This document shows positions 8,979 through 17,875 of a DNA stretch of 41,339 nucleotides, piece after piece. How positions within the stretch are numbered: the stretch's first letter is position 1; every line of letters starts with the position of its first letter. The position numbers were made by a program, and so were the translations under genes. The notes beneath the pieces are model-generated. The model saw nothing but the letters and a program-made list of their open reading frames with translations. It did not search any database and was not told the DNA's origin. This DNA is from JBFILW01 sp041612005 (lineage in GTDB: Bacteria; Gemmatimonadota; Gemmatimonadetes; Palauibacterales; Palauibacteraceae). The stretch covers positions 1 to 41,339 of the forward strand of contig JBFILW010000003.1 in the NCBI GenBank assembly GCA_041612005.1, in the 5' to 3' direction.

Positions 8979-9577
8979 GGGAGGCAGCCCTCCGCGCTCG
9001 ATGGGCCCTCCTGACGCCCTGCAAATTCCGCGCCGCGATCGGCAAAGGCTCCGGGGAACCAGGGATCCGGGGTGCTCGAGCCCGTCCAGGTGCTGTCCGG
9101 GGCGGCCGCGGTGTAAAGATCTCCGACACCGCCCGGGCCGGGCCGCGGCATCCGTGATCGGTCAACGCCATCTCGGGGGCGGCCGGTCCGGCACGGGTCG
9201 CGGGGACACGCTGTGAATACGTCCCTGTACGCTCGACGGCCGCGTCGCGTGCGCTCGTTCGGCCGCCAGCCGGAAGGTTCCGAGGTCGGTCACCATGCCG
9301 AAGGCCTCGACTCGGGGTCGATGCGCTGCGGGATTTCGCGGGGCCTGCATGACGCAACGGTCGAGAGCGGTGTACGGGCTGCAAGGACGGCAGAGCGTAT
9401 TACCCCTGTGGACAATTTGCGCCGGGCGGGCAAGATGCACGCTGCAGGCGATTCCGGAGAAGGTATTGCTACAACGTCATCAATGCCGGTGTCGCCGCAA
9501 CGGGTCATCTGGCCAGCGGCTCGCCAGCGCACTGGCTTGCCACGCTGGGCGTCTGGGACAGGGCCCGTAGCGCCCGC
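8979..9577. other. Intergenic, no gene recognised
   Basis: About 600 bases between two divergent genes (the PEP-CTERM protein and the molybdenum hydroxylase). Short open frames are present on both strands but none shows a domain or consistent coding character. Promoters for both neighbours should lie here; I could not define them. Confidence 0.45.
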
Positions 9578-11947
9578 ATGGGCCGCCCGTCGCACCGGTA
9601 TGTCGGGGCGAACGTCGGCCGGCGGGAGGACATTCGACTCCTCACCGGCGCCGGGCGGTTCGTGGGCGATCTGCACCTGCCCGGCGCGTTGCACCTGGCC
9701 TTCGTGCGCAGCCCGAGCGCGCACGGCCGCATCCTGGGTGTGGACGCCGCAGCGGCGCTCGCCATGCCGGGAGTCGTGCGCGTCGTCGACGGCGCGACAC
9801 TGGCGCAGGCCCTGCCCCACCTCGACGGCATGCAGGTCTCGGCTCCACCGGGCTGGTCGCAGCGGGTGGCACACCGCGTGTCGCTACCTTCGCAGTCGAT
9901 TCTCGCTGACGGCGTCGTCCGGTTCGTCGGCGAGCCGGTTGCAGCGGTGGTCGCGGAGGACGTACCGCGAGCGCTCGACGCAGCGGAACGGGTAGCCGTC
10001 CGGATCGACGAGCTGCCGGTGGTGATGGATCCGCTGGAGGCCATGACGGCGGCCTGCACGCGCGTCCACGACTCGCTGACGTCCAACGAGCTCGCGTGGA
10101 TGCAGACCGGAAAAGGCGATGCCACGAAGGCGCTCGCGCAGGCGCCCCGTTGCCTGCGCCGGCGCATCGTTCACCATCGCTACGCGGCCATGCCGATGGA
10201 GTGCCGCGCAGTCGCGGCCGAGTACGACACGCGCACCGGCGTGCTGACGGTCTACAGCGCAACCCAGGTCGTGCACTGGCTACGCGACCAGCTCGCCAGA
10301 TCCCTGAACCTCACGGAGAGCGAGATTCGCGTCGTTGCGCCCGACGTCGGTGGCGGCTTCGGGGTCAAGGGGCACGTCTATCCGGAGGAGCTGCTGGTCG
10401 CGTACCTTGCCATGCGCCTCGGGCGGCCCGTTCGCTGGGTCGAGCAGCGCCAGGAGCACGCCCTCGCGTCGACGCATTCACGCGATCAAGTGCACGACGT
10501 GGAGGTCGGGTTCGACGGCACCGGGCGCATCCTGGCCATCCGCGACCGCTGCTGGATCGATTCCGGTGCCTACTGCCCGGTGGGGGCCGGTGTCGCCTAC
10601 AACACCCCCGCCCACCTGCTCGGTCCGTATGACATCGCACACTTCGAGTCCGAGACCACCGTGGTCGCGACCAACAAGGCGCCGAGCGCGCCGTATCGAG
10701 GGGCAGGCAGACCCGAGGCGGTGCAGGTGATGGAGCGGGTGCTGGACCTGGTCGCGGCGGAGCTCGACCTGGAGCCGGCAGACGTCCGCTTTCGCAACCT
10801 GGTGCGGCCGGAGCAGATGCCGTATGCGGTCGGGCTCACCTACCGGGACGGTGCGCCCATCGTCTACGACAGCGGCGACTACCCGAAGGCGCTCGCGCAC
10901 GCGCTCGACGAGCTGGGCGGCGTGGCCGCGTTCCGGGCGCGCCAGGCCGAGGCCCGCCGCGCCGGCCGGTATCTCGGGATCGGCATGGGCTGCTACACCG
11001 AGGGCACCGGAGTGGGGCCGTTCGAAGGCGCCCGCGTTCGCATCGATCCGACCGGCAAGGTCATCGTCGCGCTGGGCGCCTGCCCGCAGGGCCAGGGACA
11101 CGAGACCGTATTCGCCCAGGTGGTGGCCGAGAGCTGGCAGGTGGCGATGGAGGACGTCGTCGTCAGGCTGGCCGACACCGGCGAGCTCGGCACCGGCTAC
11201 GGCACCGTGGGCAGCCGCAGCACGGTGACCGCCGCCATGGCAGCCGAACAGGCGAGCACGGTGCTCAAGGACAAGGTGCTGGCGATCGCGGGGGAGTTGC
11301 TGGAGGCATCCAGCGCCGACCTGGAGCTGTCAGACGGGGGCGTGCAGGTACGCGGTGCACCGGACCTGCGAGTCAGTCTGGCCGACGTCGCGCGAGCGGC
11401 GCGACCCGGCTGGCAGCACGCCCGTCCGCCCGGGGTGGAGGCCGGGCTGGACGCGACGGCCTACTACGAGCCACCCACCGTCACGTGGTCGTACGCGGCC
11501 AACGCGGCGATCGTCGAGGTGCTGCTGGAAACCGGCGAGGTGCGCGTGGAACGGTACGTCGAGGTGCACGACGCAGGCACGCTGGTGAACCCCCGCCTCG
11601 CCGACGGGCAGGTGATGGGCGGCATCGTGCAGGGCCTGGGGGGCGCGCTCCGCGAAGCCATCGTCTACGACGACTCGGGGCAGCTCCTCACGGCAAGCTT
11701 TCTCGACTACGCCATGCCGCGCGCCAGCGACTTTCCCGCGATCACGGTCATCCATCACCAGACCCCTTCCCCGCTCAACCCGCTGGGCGTCAAGGGACTG
11801 GGCGAAGGCGGCGCCATCGCGCCGCCGGTGGTGATCGCGAACGCGATTGGCGATGCCTTGAAACCCTGGAGGCGTGAATTCAACCGGCTGCCCATTCGCG
11901 CCGAGGATCTCGTGAACGGCACGGGCCTGCGTGGAAACGGGACTTGA
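9578..11947 (+). CDS. Xanthine dehydrogenase/CoxL-family molybdopterin-binding subunit
   Basis: Large catalytic subunit (789 residues) of a molybdenum hydroxylase. The N-terminal ald/xan_dh_C domain is recognisable from GRREDIRLLTGAGRFVGDL and HLAFVRSPSAHGRI. The molybdopterin-binding part includes the DVGGGFGVKGHVYPEE segment, the loop PYRGAGR and the C-terminal GVKGLGEGGAIAPP with the active-site Glu. The PYRGAGR loop matches form II (CoxL-like) enzymes rather than true CO dehydrogenase, which has AYXCSFR, so CO oxidation is unlikely. The medium FAD and small 2Fe-2S subunits that normally accompany it are not adjacent on either side, so it must borrow partners encoded elsewhere or be an orphan. 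Confidence 0.9.
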   Translation: MGRPSHRYVGANVGRREDIRLLTGAGRFVGDLHLPGALHLAFVRSPSAHGRILGVDAAAALAMPGVVRVVDGATLAQALPHLDGMQVSAPPGWSQRVAHRVSLPSQSILADGVVRFVGEPVAAVVAEDVPRALDAAERVAVRIDELPVVMDPLEAMTAACTRVHDSLTSNELAWMQTGKGDATKALAQAPRCLRRRIVHHRYAAMPMECRAVAAEYDTRTGVLTVYSATQVVHWLRDQLARSLNLTESEIRVVAPDVGGGFGVKGHVYPEELLVAYLAMRLGRPVRWVEQRQEHALASTHSRDQVHDVEVGFDGTGRILAIRDRCWIDSGAYCPVGAGVAYNTPAHLLGPYDIAHFESETTVVATNKAPSAPYRGAGRPEAVQVMERVLDLVAAELDLEPADVRFRNLVRPEQMPYAVGLTYRDGAPIVYDSGDYPKALAHALDELGGVAAFRARQAEARRAGRYLGIGMGCYTEGTGVGPFEGARVRIDPTGKVIVALGACPQGQGHETVFAQVVAESWQVAMEDVVVRLADTGELGTGYGTVGSRSTVTAAMAAEQASTVLKDKVLAIAGELLEASSADLELSDGGVQVRGAPDLRVSLADVARAARPGWQHARPPGVEAGLDATAYYEPPTVTWSYAANAAIVEVLLETGEVRVERYVEVHDAGTLVNPRLADGQVMGGIVQGLGGALREAIVYDDSGQLLTASFLDYAMPRASDFPAITVIHHQTPSPLNPLGVKGLGEGGAIAPPVVIANAIGDALKPWRREFNRLPIRAEDLVNGTGLRGNGT

Positions 11948-12147
11948 GTCATTGCCCCGTCCATCGAAATTGATGCAGTGAACCGCCCCGGGAACCCCGG
12001 GTCTCCAAACCTCGAGAGGACGGAGCCACGAGCCGAACGACGAGATTCTCGCCGGAGGTCCGGGGGTTCGAGCTCGTCATCGCCATGCGCCAGTGTCGCC
12101 CGCCGGCAGCACAGCATTGCTGCGTGCTGGCGGTGGCTCGCGGCGTG

Positions 12148-12978
12148 CTACATCGCGGTCATCCCGCCGTCGATGACGAGCTCGATCCCCGTCACCCAGC
12201 GGGACTCGTCCGATGCGAGGTAGACGCAGCCCATGGCGATGTCGTAGGGCTGCCCGATACGGCCGAGCGGCGTCGCCGCGAGACGGGCCGAGCGCACCGC
12301 GTTGCTGGCGTGGCTGGACGCCGTCATGGGCGTGTCGATGAAGCCGGGGTGTATGGAGTTGGCGCGGATGTTCTCGAACGCGTGCTCCACCGCCACGGCC
12401 TTCGTGAACAGCCGCACCGAGCCCTTCGATGCGTGGTAGGCGGCACTCGCGAATGAGCCCACGAGGCCGCAGATCGACGAGACGTTGATGATCGAGCCGC
12501 CGCCTGCGCGGCGCATCGCGGGAATCGCGTGCCGGGTGCCGAGGTACACGCCGGTCGAGTTCACCTCCATGATGCGGCTCCAGGCCTCGGGCGAGACGTC
12601 GTCTACCCGCAGGCTGCTCGGGCCGCCGGCGATGCCGCCGCGCGCGGTCACGGCCGCGTAGTCCACGTACTCCCGCCCGGAGATGCCGGCCACGTTCGCG
12701 AGCACGTCCAGCCGTCCAAAGCGCTGCGTGGTCGCGGCCACGACGCGCGCCCACGCCTCGTCGTCCGTGACGTCCAGCGGCATGAACAGGGTCTCGCCGC
12801 CGGCGCGCGCGATGTCGTCGGCCACCTCCTCGCCCGCCTCGGAGCTCACGTCACCCAGCACCACGCGAGCGCCCTCGAGCGCGAACCGGCGCGCGGTTTC
12901 GGCCCCGATCCCGGACGCCGCGCCGCTGACCATCGCCACCTTGCCTTCGAGCCGCGATCCCGAGACCCCTGCGTGCAT
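12148..12978 (-). CDS. Short-chain dehydrogenase/reductase (classical SDR)
   Basis: NAD-dependent alcohol or hydroxy-acid dehydrogenase of the classical SDR family. The Rossmann motif is SGAASGIG (18-25) and Asp43 after the second strand favours NAD over NADP. NVAG is at 95-98, Asn140, Ser168 and the catalytic Y181-x3-K185 (YHASK) complete the tetrad, and PGFIDTPM is seen near the C terminus. I chose ATG 12978 (276 residues) because GGAG lies eight bases upstream; an in-frame GTG nine bases earlier would leave no room for a ribosome-binding site. About 20 extra residues lie between 101 and 125, before the Asn140 helix. Convergent with the molybdenum hydroxylase gene; substrate unknown. Confidence 0.92.
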   Translation of the reverse strand: MHAGVSGSRLEGKVAMVSGAASGIGAETARRFALEGARVVLGDVSSEAGEEVADDIARAGGETLFMPLDVTDDEAWARVVAATTQRFGRLDVLANVAGISGREYVDYAAVTARGGIAGGPSSLRVDDVSPEAWSRIMEVNSTGVYLGTRHAIPAMRRAGGGSIINVSSICGLVGSFASAAYHASKGSVRLFTKAVAVEHAFENIRANSIHPGFIDTPMTASSHASNAVRSARLAATPLGRIGQPYDIAMGCVYLASDESRWVTGIELVIDGGMTAM

Positions 12979-13040
12979 TAAACACACTCCCGTAGTGGCA
13001 ACCCGCGGCGCCGGACGGTAGCTGCATCCGCCGTCGCGGG

Positions 13041-13463
13041 TCAGACCAGCTCCTTGACGTCGATCACCCCGTCGTCGCCCCCGCGGCAGGAGTTCGCAAG
13101 CTCGGCGAGCTTGCCATACCCGGGCGCGCGGTAGCAGTGCCGCGTGGCCGCGTCGATGTCGCGGCCCGAGGTATCGGCGCGGATGCGCTCCCCGCCGGCC
13201 TCGCCAATGGGGACCATCAACCGCGCTTGGGCCAGCCGCCCGACGCCCCGGCCCCGGAGTCCGCGATCCACCGCGATCCGGTAGAGATCGTGGCGCCGCC
13301 CCGTGCCCGGGGTCGGGCCGTAGCAGGCCCAGGGCAGCACCCGCTCAACCGACTCCGCGTCCGTGAAACGGTAGCACGAGGCGCGGCCACGGGCGATCCC
13401 CTCGTGCACCAGCTCGCTCGTGATGGCCAGCTCGTCGCTGGTGGAGATGTCGGCGCGCGCCAC
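13041..13463 (-). CDS. GNAT-family N-acetyltransferase, N terminus apparently degraded
   Basis: Resembles the GNAT subfamily with a YACYGPTP strand followed by DLYWIAVDPAARGRGVG; here ACYGPTPGTGRRHDLYRIAVDRGLRGRGVG (seen around 46-77) carries the acetyl-CoA loop. The C-terminal ADTSGRDIDAATRHCYRAPGYGKLAEL and DDGVIDVKEL also fit. The start is a GTG. The family usually has some 20-25 more N-terminal residues; a matching piece (PDDVALLRHL) is found just upstream in a different frame, around 13530-13565. The gene therefore looks frameshifted or reduced at its 5' end and may be dying. The substrate is unknown. Confidence 0.6.
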   Translation of the reverse strand: MARADISTSDELAITSELVHEGIARGRASCYRFTDAESVERVLPWACYGPTPGTGRRHDLYRIAVDRGLRGRGVGRLAQARLMVPIGEAGGERIRADTSGRDIDAATRHCYRAPGYGKLAELANSCRGGDDGVIDVKELV

Positions 13464-13707
13464 AAGCGGGTCCGCACGTCAGCGCGCAGGTCAGCGCGGC
13501 CGCCGCTTCCAATGACCGGAACACGCTCCCCGAGGTGACGCAGGAGGGCGACGTCGTCCGGTACCGGCGCACGTTCGGAGCGGGGCCGCTCAGCCCGCTC
13601 CTCTGGCACGCCACGGGCTCGGGCGAGACCCGGCCGGTCACGCGCGGGCAGATTGGCACGATGGCCTCGCTGGCGTTATCGTTCTCCGAGCGGGAGAGGA
13701 CGAACTC

Positions 13708-14601
13708 ATGACACCGGATCAGATACTCGCCTGTCCGGCGCGAGTGCTCAGCCAGGCGCAGCGCGAGCACTACTTCGAGCACGGCTACGTCGCCATCGAG
13801 CGCCTGGTGCCGCAGAAGACGCTGGCCGAGCTCCAGGCCGTCACCCGGGACTTCGTGGAGCAAAGCCGCGAGGTGACGGCGTCGGACTCGCGCTTCGACA
13901 TCGGCCCCGGGCACTGCGCGCAAACGCCGGTGCTGCGCCGGCTGAAGAGCCCGGACATCGCGCACCCCGCCTACTGGGCGTTCTCGACCGGGCTGATGGC
14001 CGACGTCGCGGCCGATCTGGTGGGCCCGAACGTCGTGTTCCACCACTCGAAGCTCAACTTCAAGTGGTTCGACGAGTCCGACACCGTCAAGTGGCACCAG
14101 GACATCCAGTTCTTCCCGCACACGAACTACAACGTGCTCACCATCGGCTGCTATCTCGCCGACACGGACATGAGCAACGGGCCGCTGGCGGTGCTCGACC
14201 GCTCCCACGAGGACGACCTCTACGACCAGTACGACGCCGAGGGCCACTGGACGGGAATGCTGTCCGACGCGGATGCGGCGCACCTCGATGCGGATCGCGT
14301 TCGCCATCTCATGGGGCCGGCCGGGTCGATCACGGTGCACAACGCGAGAACACTGCACCACTCGCCGTCGTCGAAGTCGCCGCGCCCGCGCCCGCTGCTG
14401 CTGAACTGCTACACCGCCGCGGACGCCAAGGCCTACACGCCGCACCCGGATCCCACCGCCAATGCCTACAAGCTGGTCCGGGGCGAGCCGGTGCGGTGGG
14501 CCCACCACGATCCGCGCCCGTGCCAGATCCCGCCCGACTGGTCCGGTGGTTACACCTCGATCTATGCCGCCCAGTCCGGCGAGGACAACGTGGCGACATA
14601 G
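13708..14601 (+). CDS. Phytanoyl-CoA dioxygenase (PhyH) family protein
   Basis: Predicted non-haem Fe(II)/2-oxoglutarate-dependent oxygenase of 297 residues. The N terminus has the PhyH hallmark (REHYFEHGYVAIERLVP). The iron-binding H-x-D is WH130QD132, the distal histidine is in LHHS (217-218) and the 2-oxoglutarate-binding Arg is in SPRPRPLL just after it. It is the first gene of a five- to six-gene operon with a CitE-like lyase, a SELENBP1-like oxidase, ferredoxin and CoA-binding protein, suggesting a role in opening or hydroxylating an organic substrate. The actual substrate is not predictable; bacterial PhyH proteins act on many compounds. Confidence 0.9.
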   Translation: MTPDQILACPARVLSQAQREHYFEHGYVAIERLVPQKTLAELQAVTRDFVEQSREVTASDSRFDIGPGHCAQTPVLRRLKSPDIAHPAYWAFSTGLMADVAADLVGPNVVFHHSKLNFKWFDESDTVKWHQDIQFFPHTNYNVLTIGCYLADTDMSNGPLAVLDRSHEDDLYDQYDAEGHWTGMLSDADAAHLDADRVRHLMGPAGSITVHNARTLHHSPSSKSPRPRPLLLNCYTAADAKAYTPHPDPTANAYKLVRGEPVRWAHHDPRPCQIPPDWSGGYTSIYAAQSGEDNVAT

Positions 14602-14649
14602 CGCCCGGTCGCTCCCGGGGCAGCTGCAAGAGCTCCGCTGGAGGCATTC

Positions 14650-14803
14650 ATGCCCGTCGAGACACCAGGGCCACGGTTCGCGCAACCCACGGCCTACGAC
14701 GTCGTCAGCTTCAGCGTCAAGCGCACGGAGCGCTCGCCGTACGGGGCGCGGCGGGCAAACGGCGACGTGGTGTATGCGATCTACGCGAACGGGAACTTCG
14801 ACC
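14650..14803 (+). other. Possible short or frameshifted coding stretch between PhyH and CitE-like genes
   Basis: The 202-base gap between the two genes contains an ATG at 14650 preceded by GGAGG, and a frame with strong GC-at-third-position coding character up to the next gene. Its translation (YDVVSFSVKRTERSPYG, then VVYAIYANGNF) looks protein-like. In this frame there is no stop until 15129, deep inside the CitE-like gene, whereas a stop overlapping that gene's start (ATGA at 14804) exists one frame over. A frameshifted small gene or a decayed remnant are both possible. I do not recognise the family. Confidence 0.35.
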
Positions 14804-15664
14804 ATGAACGACGCGATGACAATTCGGCCCCGCCGGAGCTTCATCTTCTCGCCGGGCCTGAGGCCCGAGATGTATCCCAAGGCGCTCGCCTGCGGGGCCG
14901 ACATCGTCTGCGTCGAGCTGGAAGACGGCATCGCCCCGAAGGACAAGGCGGCAGCACGCGTCAACGCGATGGCGCTCTTTGCCGAGCCGCAAGCCGACGA
15001 CGGTGTGGAGCGCATCGTGCGCATCAACTGCCTGCGCGAGGCCTTCGGGCTCGCCGATGTCGAGGCGGTCCTCGCCACCGACACGCCGCCGCCGGCGCTC
15101 ATGCTGCCGAAGGTGCGAACTCCCGATGAGGTCGCGTGGCTCGCCGACCTGCTCGACGAGCGCGGGCACGACACCCGCCTGCACGTGATCATCGAGACCA
15201 ACCAGGGCCTGGAGGCGGCGTACGAGATCGCGCACTCGAGCGACCGGCTGGATGCGCTGTTCTTCGGTGGCGTGGACATGGCGGCGGAGCTTCGCTGCGC
15301 CAACGCCTGGGAGCCGCTGCTCTACGCCCGCTCGCGCGTGGTGCACGCGGCGGCATCGGCCGGTCTCGACGTCATCGACGTGCCGTACCTCGACCTCGAA
15401 AACGTGCGGGGTCTGGAGACGGCCGCGCGCCAGGCCTGCGACCTCGGCTTCTCCGGCAAGGGCGCAATCCACCCCAAGCAGATCGCGGCCATCAACGCCG
15501 TGTTCACCCCTGACCCGGACCAGATCGAGCGGGCGCGGCGGATCATCCAGACCTTCGAAGAGGCCGACACCGGGCTGGTCGTCATCGACGGCAAGCTCAT
15601 CGAGAAGCCGGTCCTGCGCGACATGCATAGAATCCTGGCCATCGCCGGGCGCGTCTCGGCCTGA
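14804..15664 (+). CDS. CitE/HpcH-family lyase (citrate lyase beta / malyl-CoA lyase-like)
   Basis: TIM-barrel lyase of 286 residues that makes or breaks C-C bonds of CoA thioesters such as malyl-, citramalyl- or methylmalyl-CoA. Visible signatures are RRSFIFSPGLRPEM at the N terminus, ADIVCVELEDGIAPKDK (33-48) with the magnesium-site acids, RIN at 73, E131 in IIETNQG, GGVD158 and GKGAIHPKQI (218-227). The ATG at 14804 was chosen because the family begins here; a second in-frame ATG follows at codon 5. Its stop lies 17 bases before the next start, so the genes are co-transcribed. A CoA-binding protein is encoded at the end of the operon. Substrate uncertain. Confidence 0.88.
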   Translation: MNDAMTIRPRRSFIFSPGLRPEMYPKALACGADIVCVELEDGIAPKDKAAARVNAMALFAEPQADDGVERIVRINCLREAFGLADVEAVLATDTPPPALMLPKVRTPDEVAWLADLLDERGHDTRLHVIIETNQGLEAAYEIAHSSDRLDALFFGGVDMAAELRCANAWEPLLYARSRVVHAAASAGLDVIDVPYLDLENVRGLETAARQACDLGFSGKGAIHPKQIAAINAVFTPDPDQIERARRIIQTFEEADTGLVVIDGKLIEKPVLRDMHRILAIAGRVSA

Positions 15665-15681
15665 TGTGGAGGAACCATCGA

Positions 15682-17040
15682 ATGAACCACGACAAGGCGT
15701 GCTGCGGACCCGGCTATGCGTCGCCGGCCGAGGCGATGAAGGCGCCCCGGGAGAAGCTCCTCTACACCGTGGCGCTCTACATCGGCACCGGCATCCAGAA
15801 GCCGGACTACCTCGCGACCATCGACGCGGATCCCGAGAGCCCGACCTACTCCCAGGTCATCGGCCGACTGGAGATGCCGGGGATCGGCGACGAGCTGCAC
15901 CACATGGGCTGGAACGCGTGCTCGTCGTGTCACCACGACGCCACCAAGGAGCGGCGCTATCTTGTCGTGCCCGGGGTGCGCTCGTCGAACCTGCACATCG
16001 TGGACTGCGGCGCCGACCCGCGAAACCCGCGCCTGCACAAGGTCATCGAAGGCGCCGAGATCAAGGCCAAGACCGACCTGTCTGCGCCGCACACGGTCCA
16101 CTGTCTCGGCCCGGACATCATCATCTCGATGCTGGGTGACGCCCGGGGTGAGGCGCCGGGCGGCTTCCTGCACCTGAACGAGGACTTCGAGATTGTCGGA
16201 CGCTGGGAGAACGATCTCGGCGCGATGAAGTTCAACTACGATTTCTGGTACCAGCCCCGCCACAACGTGATGGTGTCGAGCGAGTGGGCGGCTCCCAACA
16301 CCTTCATGCCGGGCTTCGACCTCGAGGAGGTGGGGCACCTCAAATACGGCCGGGAGCTGCACTTCTGGGACTTCGAGAACCGGCGGGTGGACAAGACGTT
16401 CTACCTCGGCGAGGACGGTCTCGTGCCGCTCGAGGTGCGATTCCACCACGACCCGGCGTCCAGCCACGGCTTCGTCGGCGCCGCGCTCTCGTCAAACATC
16501 ATCCACTGGTGCAAGCGGGACGGAGAATGGATCTGGGAGAAGATCATCGACGTCGAGAACGAGCGCCATCCCGAATGGCCCATCCCGGTCCCGGGGCTCA
16601 TTTCGGTGATCCTGCTGTCGATGGACGACCGGTTCCTCTACTTCTGCAACTGGCTGCACGGCGACATCCGCCAGTACGACATCACGGATCCCTCGCACCC
16701 GAAGTTCACCGGCCAGGTGTGGATGGGCGGCCTGCTCGGCCGGGCGCCCGAGGTGAACGGGCGCAAGATCACGGGCGGCCCGCAGATGATCCAGCTCTCG
16801 CTCGACGGCAGGCGTCTCTACGTGACGACGTCCTTGTTTTCGACGTGGGACAACCAGTTCTACCCGGAGATCCGCACCAACGGCGGGTGCATGCTGATGG
16901 TCAACTGCGACACCGGGACCGGCGGCATGGCGATCGATCCCGACTTCTTCGTGGACTTCGGCAAGGAGCCGAACGGCCCGGCGCGCTGTCACGAGACCCG
17001 CTACCCGGGCGGCGACTGCACGTCGGACATCTGGCTGTGA
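15682..17040 (+). CDS. SELENBP1/SBP56-type methanethiol oxidase
   Basis: Predicted copper enzyme oxidising methanethiol to formaldehyde, H2S and H2O2. All signatures of the selenium-binding protein family are present: GPGYASPAEAMKAPREKLLY, DELHHMGWNACSSCHHD, the HCLGPD histidine, YDFWYQPRHNVMVSSEWAAP, GFVGAALSSNIIHW, LDDRFLYFCNWLHGDIRQYD in DDRFLYFxNWLHGD form, and the C terminus RYPGGDCTSDIW. It is close in layout to human SELENBP1 and, unlike many proteobacterial MtoX proteins, has no signal peptide, so it is probably cytoplasmic. Start ATG 15682 follows GGAGG by nine bases; an earlier in-frame ATG overlaps the upstream stop. The next gene, a ferredoxin, starts inside its stop codon. Typical MtoX neighbours (SCO, MauG) are absent. 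Confidence 0.92.
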   Translation: MNHDKACCGPGYASPAEAMKAPREKLLYTVALYIGTGIQKPDYLATIDADPESPTYSQVIGRLEMPGIGDELHHMGWNACSSCHHDATKERRYLVVPGVRSSNLHIVDCGADPRNPRLHKVIEGAEIKAKTDLSAPHTVHCLGPDIIISMLGDARGEAPGGFLHLNEDFEIVGRWENDLGAMKFNYDFWYQPRHNVMVSSEWAAPNTFMPGFDLEEVGHLKYGRELHFWDFENRRVDKTFYLGEDGLVPLEVRFHHDPASSHGFVGAALSSNIIHWCKRDGEWIWEKIIDVENERHPEWPIPVPGLISVILLSMDDRFLYFCNWLHGDIRQYDITDPSHPKFTGQVWMGGLLGRAPEVNGRKITGGPQMIQLSLDGRRLYVTTSLFSTWDNQFYPEIRTNGGCMLMVNCDTGTGGMAIDPDFFVDFGKEPNGPARCHETRYPGGDCTSDIWL

Positions 17041-17411
17041 GCCCCACGGTGCGCATCACGCTCGAGAATCGCGGGTCGGCGGTGCTCGAGGTGGACGCGA
17101 GGCTTCCGCTGCTCGACTCGCTCGAGGCGCACGGCGTGTCGCTGCCATACGGCTGCCGCTACGGCGGCTGCATCTCGTGCGCCGCGAAGCTGCTCGAGGG
17201 CGAAATCGACCAGCGGGGCGCGGTCGCGCTCAACAACCGGCAGCTCGGCGATGGCTACATCCTGCTTTGTGTGGCGCGCCCGAAGAGCGACTGCCGGCTC
17301 GCGGTCGGTGTGGACAGTCACGACCGGCTGTACCGCAACCCGTTCGCGAGCCCGCTGCTTCCGCACGAGCTCAAGCCCGACATCGCCGAAGCCGAGGAGA
17401 AGACGCCGTGA
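17037..17411 (+). CDS. Plant-type 2Fe-2S ferredoxin
   Basis: A 124-residue electron carrier with the cysteine pattern C40-x4-C45-x2-C48-x29-C78 of plant-type ferredoxins. It starts with a GTG that overlaps the TGA of the methanethiol oxidase gene (GTGA) and ends overlapping the next gene the same way, so the three are translationally coupled. It could supply electrons to the PhyH-like oxygenase or accept electrons from the oxidase; neither is shown. The C-terminal 35 residues after the last cysteine are longer than in minimal ferredoxins and end in an acidic run. Confidence 0.9.
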   Translation: MSPTVRITLENRGSAVLEVDARLPLLDSLEAHGVSLPYGCRYGGCISCAAKLLEGEIDQRGAVALNNRQLGDGYILLCVARPKSDCRLAVGVDSHDRLYRNPFASPLLPHELKPDIAEAEEKTP

Positions 17412-17875
17412 GCGAGCCCGTCTACATGAATCACGACGAGGACTATCCGGCGGAGTACCTGGCCGACATCCTGAAGTCGGTGAAGACCATCGCCATGGTC
17501 GGCGCGAGCTCGGACCCCACGAAGTTCAGCTACGGCGTGTTGCCGGTGCTCCACGAGACCGGCTACGACATGATTCCCGTCAATCCGCAGGAAGCCGGCG
17601 GGGAGATCCGCGGTCTGCCGGTGTACGAGAGCCTGCGCGCCATCGATCGCCCGGTCGACATGGTGGAGGTGTTTCGCTCGTCGCGCGCCGCGTACAGGGT
17701 GACGGAAGAAGCGATCGCCATCGGCGCGAAGGTCGTGTGGATGCAGATCGGCGTGCGCAACGACGAGGCGGCGCGTCTGGCGGAGGCCGCCGGGCTCAAG
17801 GTGGTCATGAACCGCTGCCCGAAGATCGAGCTCTTCCGCCCCTTCTGGAAACCACGGCTCAATCAGCAGATCTGA
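17408..17875 (+). CDS. CoA-binding protein (YccU-like Rossmann domain)
   Basis: A 155-residue single CoA-binding domain. The start is a GTG overlapping the ferredoxin stop. The family pattern is clear: AMVGASSDPTKFSYGV near 35-50 (CoA-binding loop), then GYDMIPVNPQ, VDMVEVFRSS and the end KVVMNRCPKIELFRP, close to E. coli YccU. Such proteins bind CoA or an acyl-CoA but have no proven catalysis. As the last gene of the operon it fits with the CitE-like lyase in CoA-thioester metabolism. Confidence 0.88.
   Translation: MSEPVYMNHDEDYPAEYLADILKSVKTIAMVGASSDPTKFSYGVLPVLHETGYDMIPVNPQEAGGEIRGLPVYESLRAIDRPVDMVEVFRSSRAAYRVTEEAIAIGAKVVWMQIGVRNDEAARLAEAAGLKVVMNRCPKIELFRPFWKPRLNQQI

Noticed and set aside
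9578..11947. Aerobic CO dehydrogenase CoxL
   Set aside because: The active loop is PYRGAGR, not the AYXCSFR of true CO dehydrogenase, and CoxM/CoxS are absent.
13345..15303. 652-codon minus-strand open frame across the PhyH and CitE-like genes
   Set aside because: Antisense of two well-recognised plus-strand enzymes; no domain, low-complexity Arg/Val/His content.
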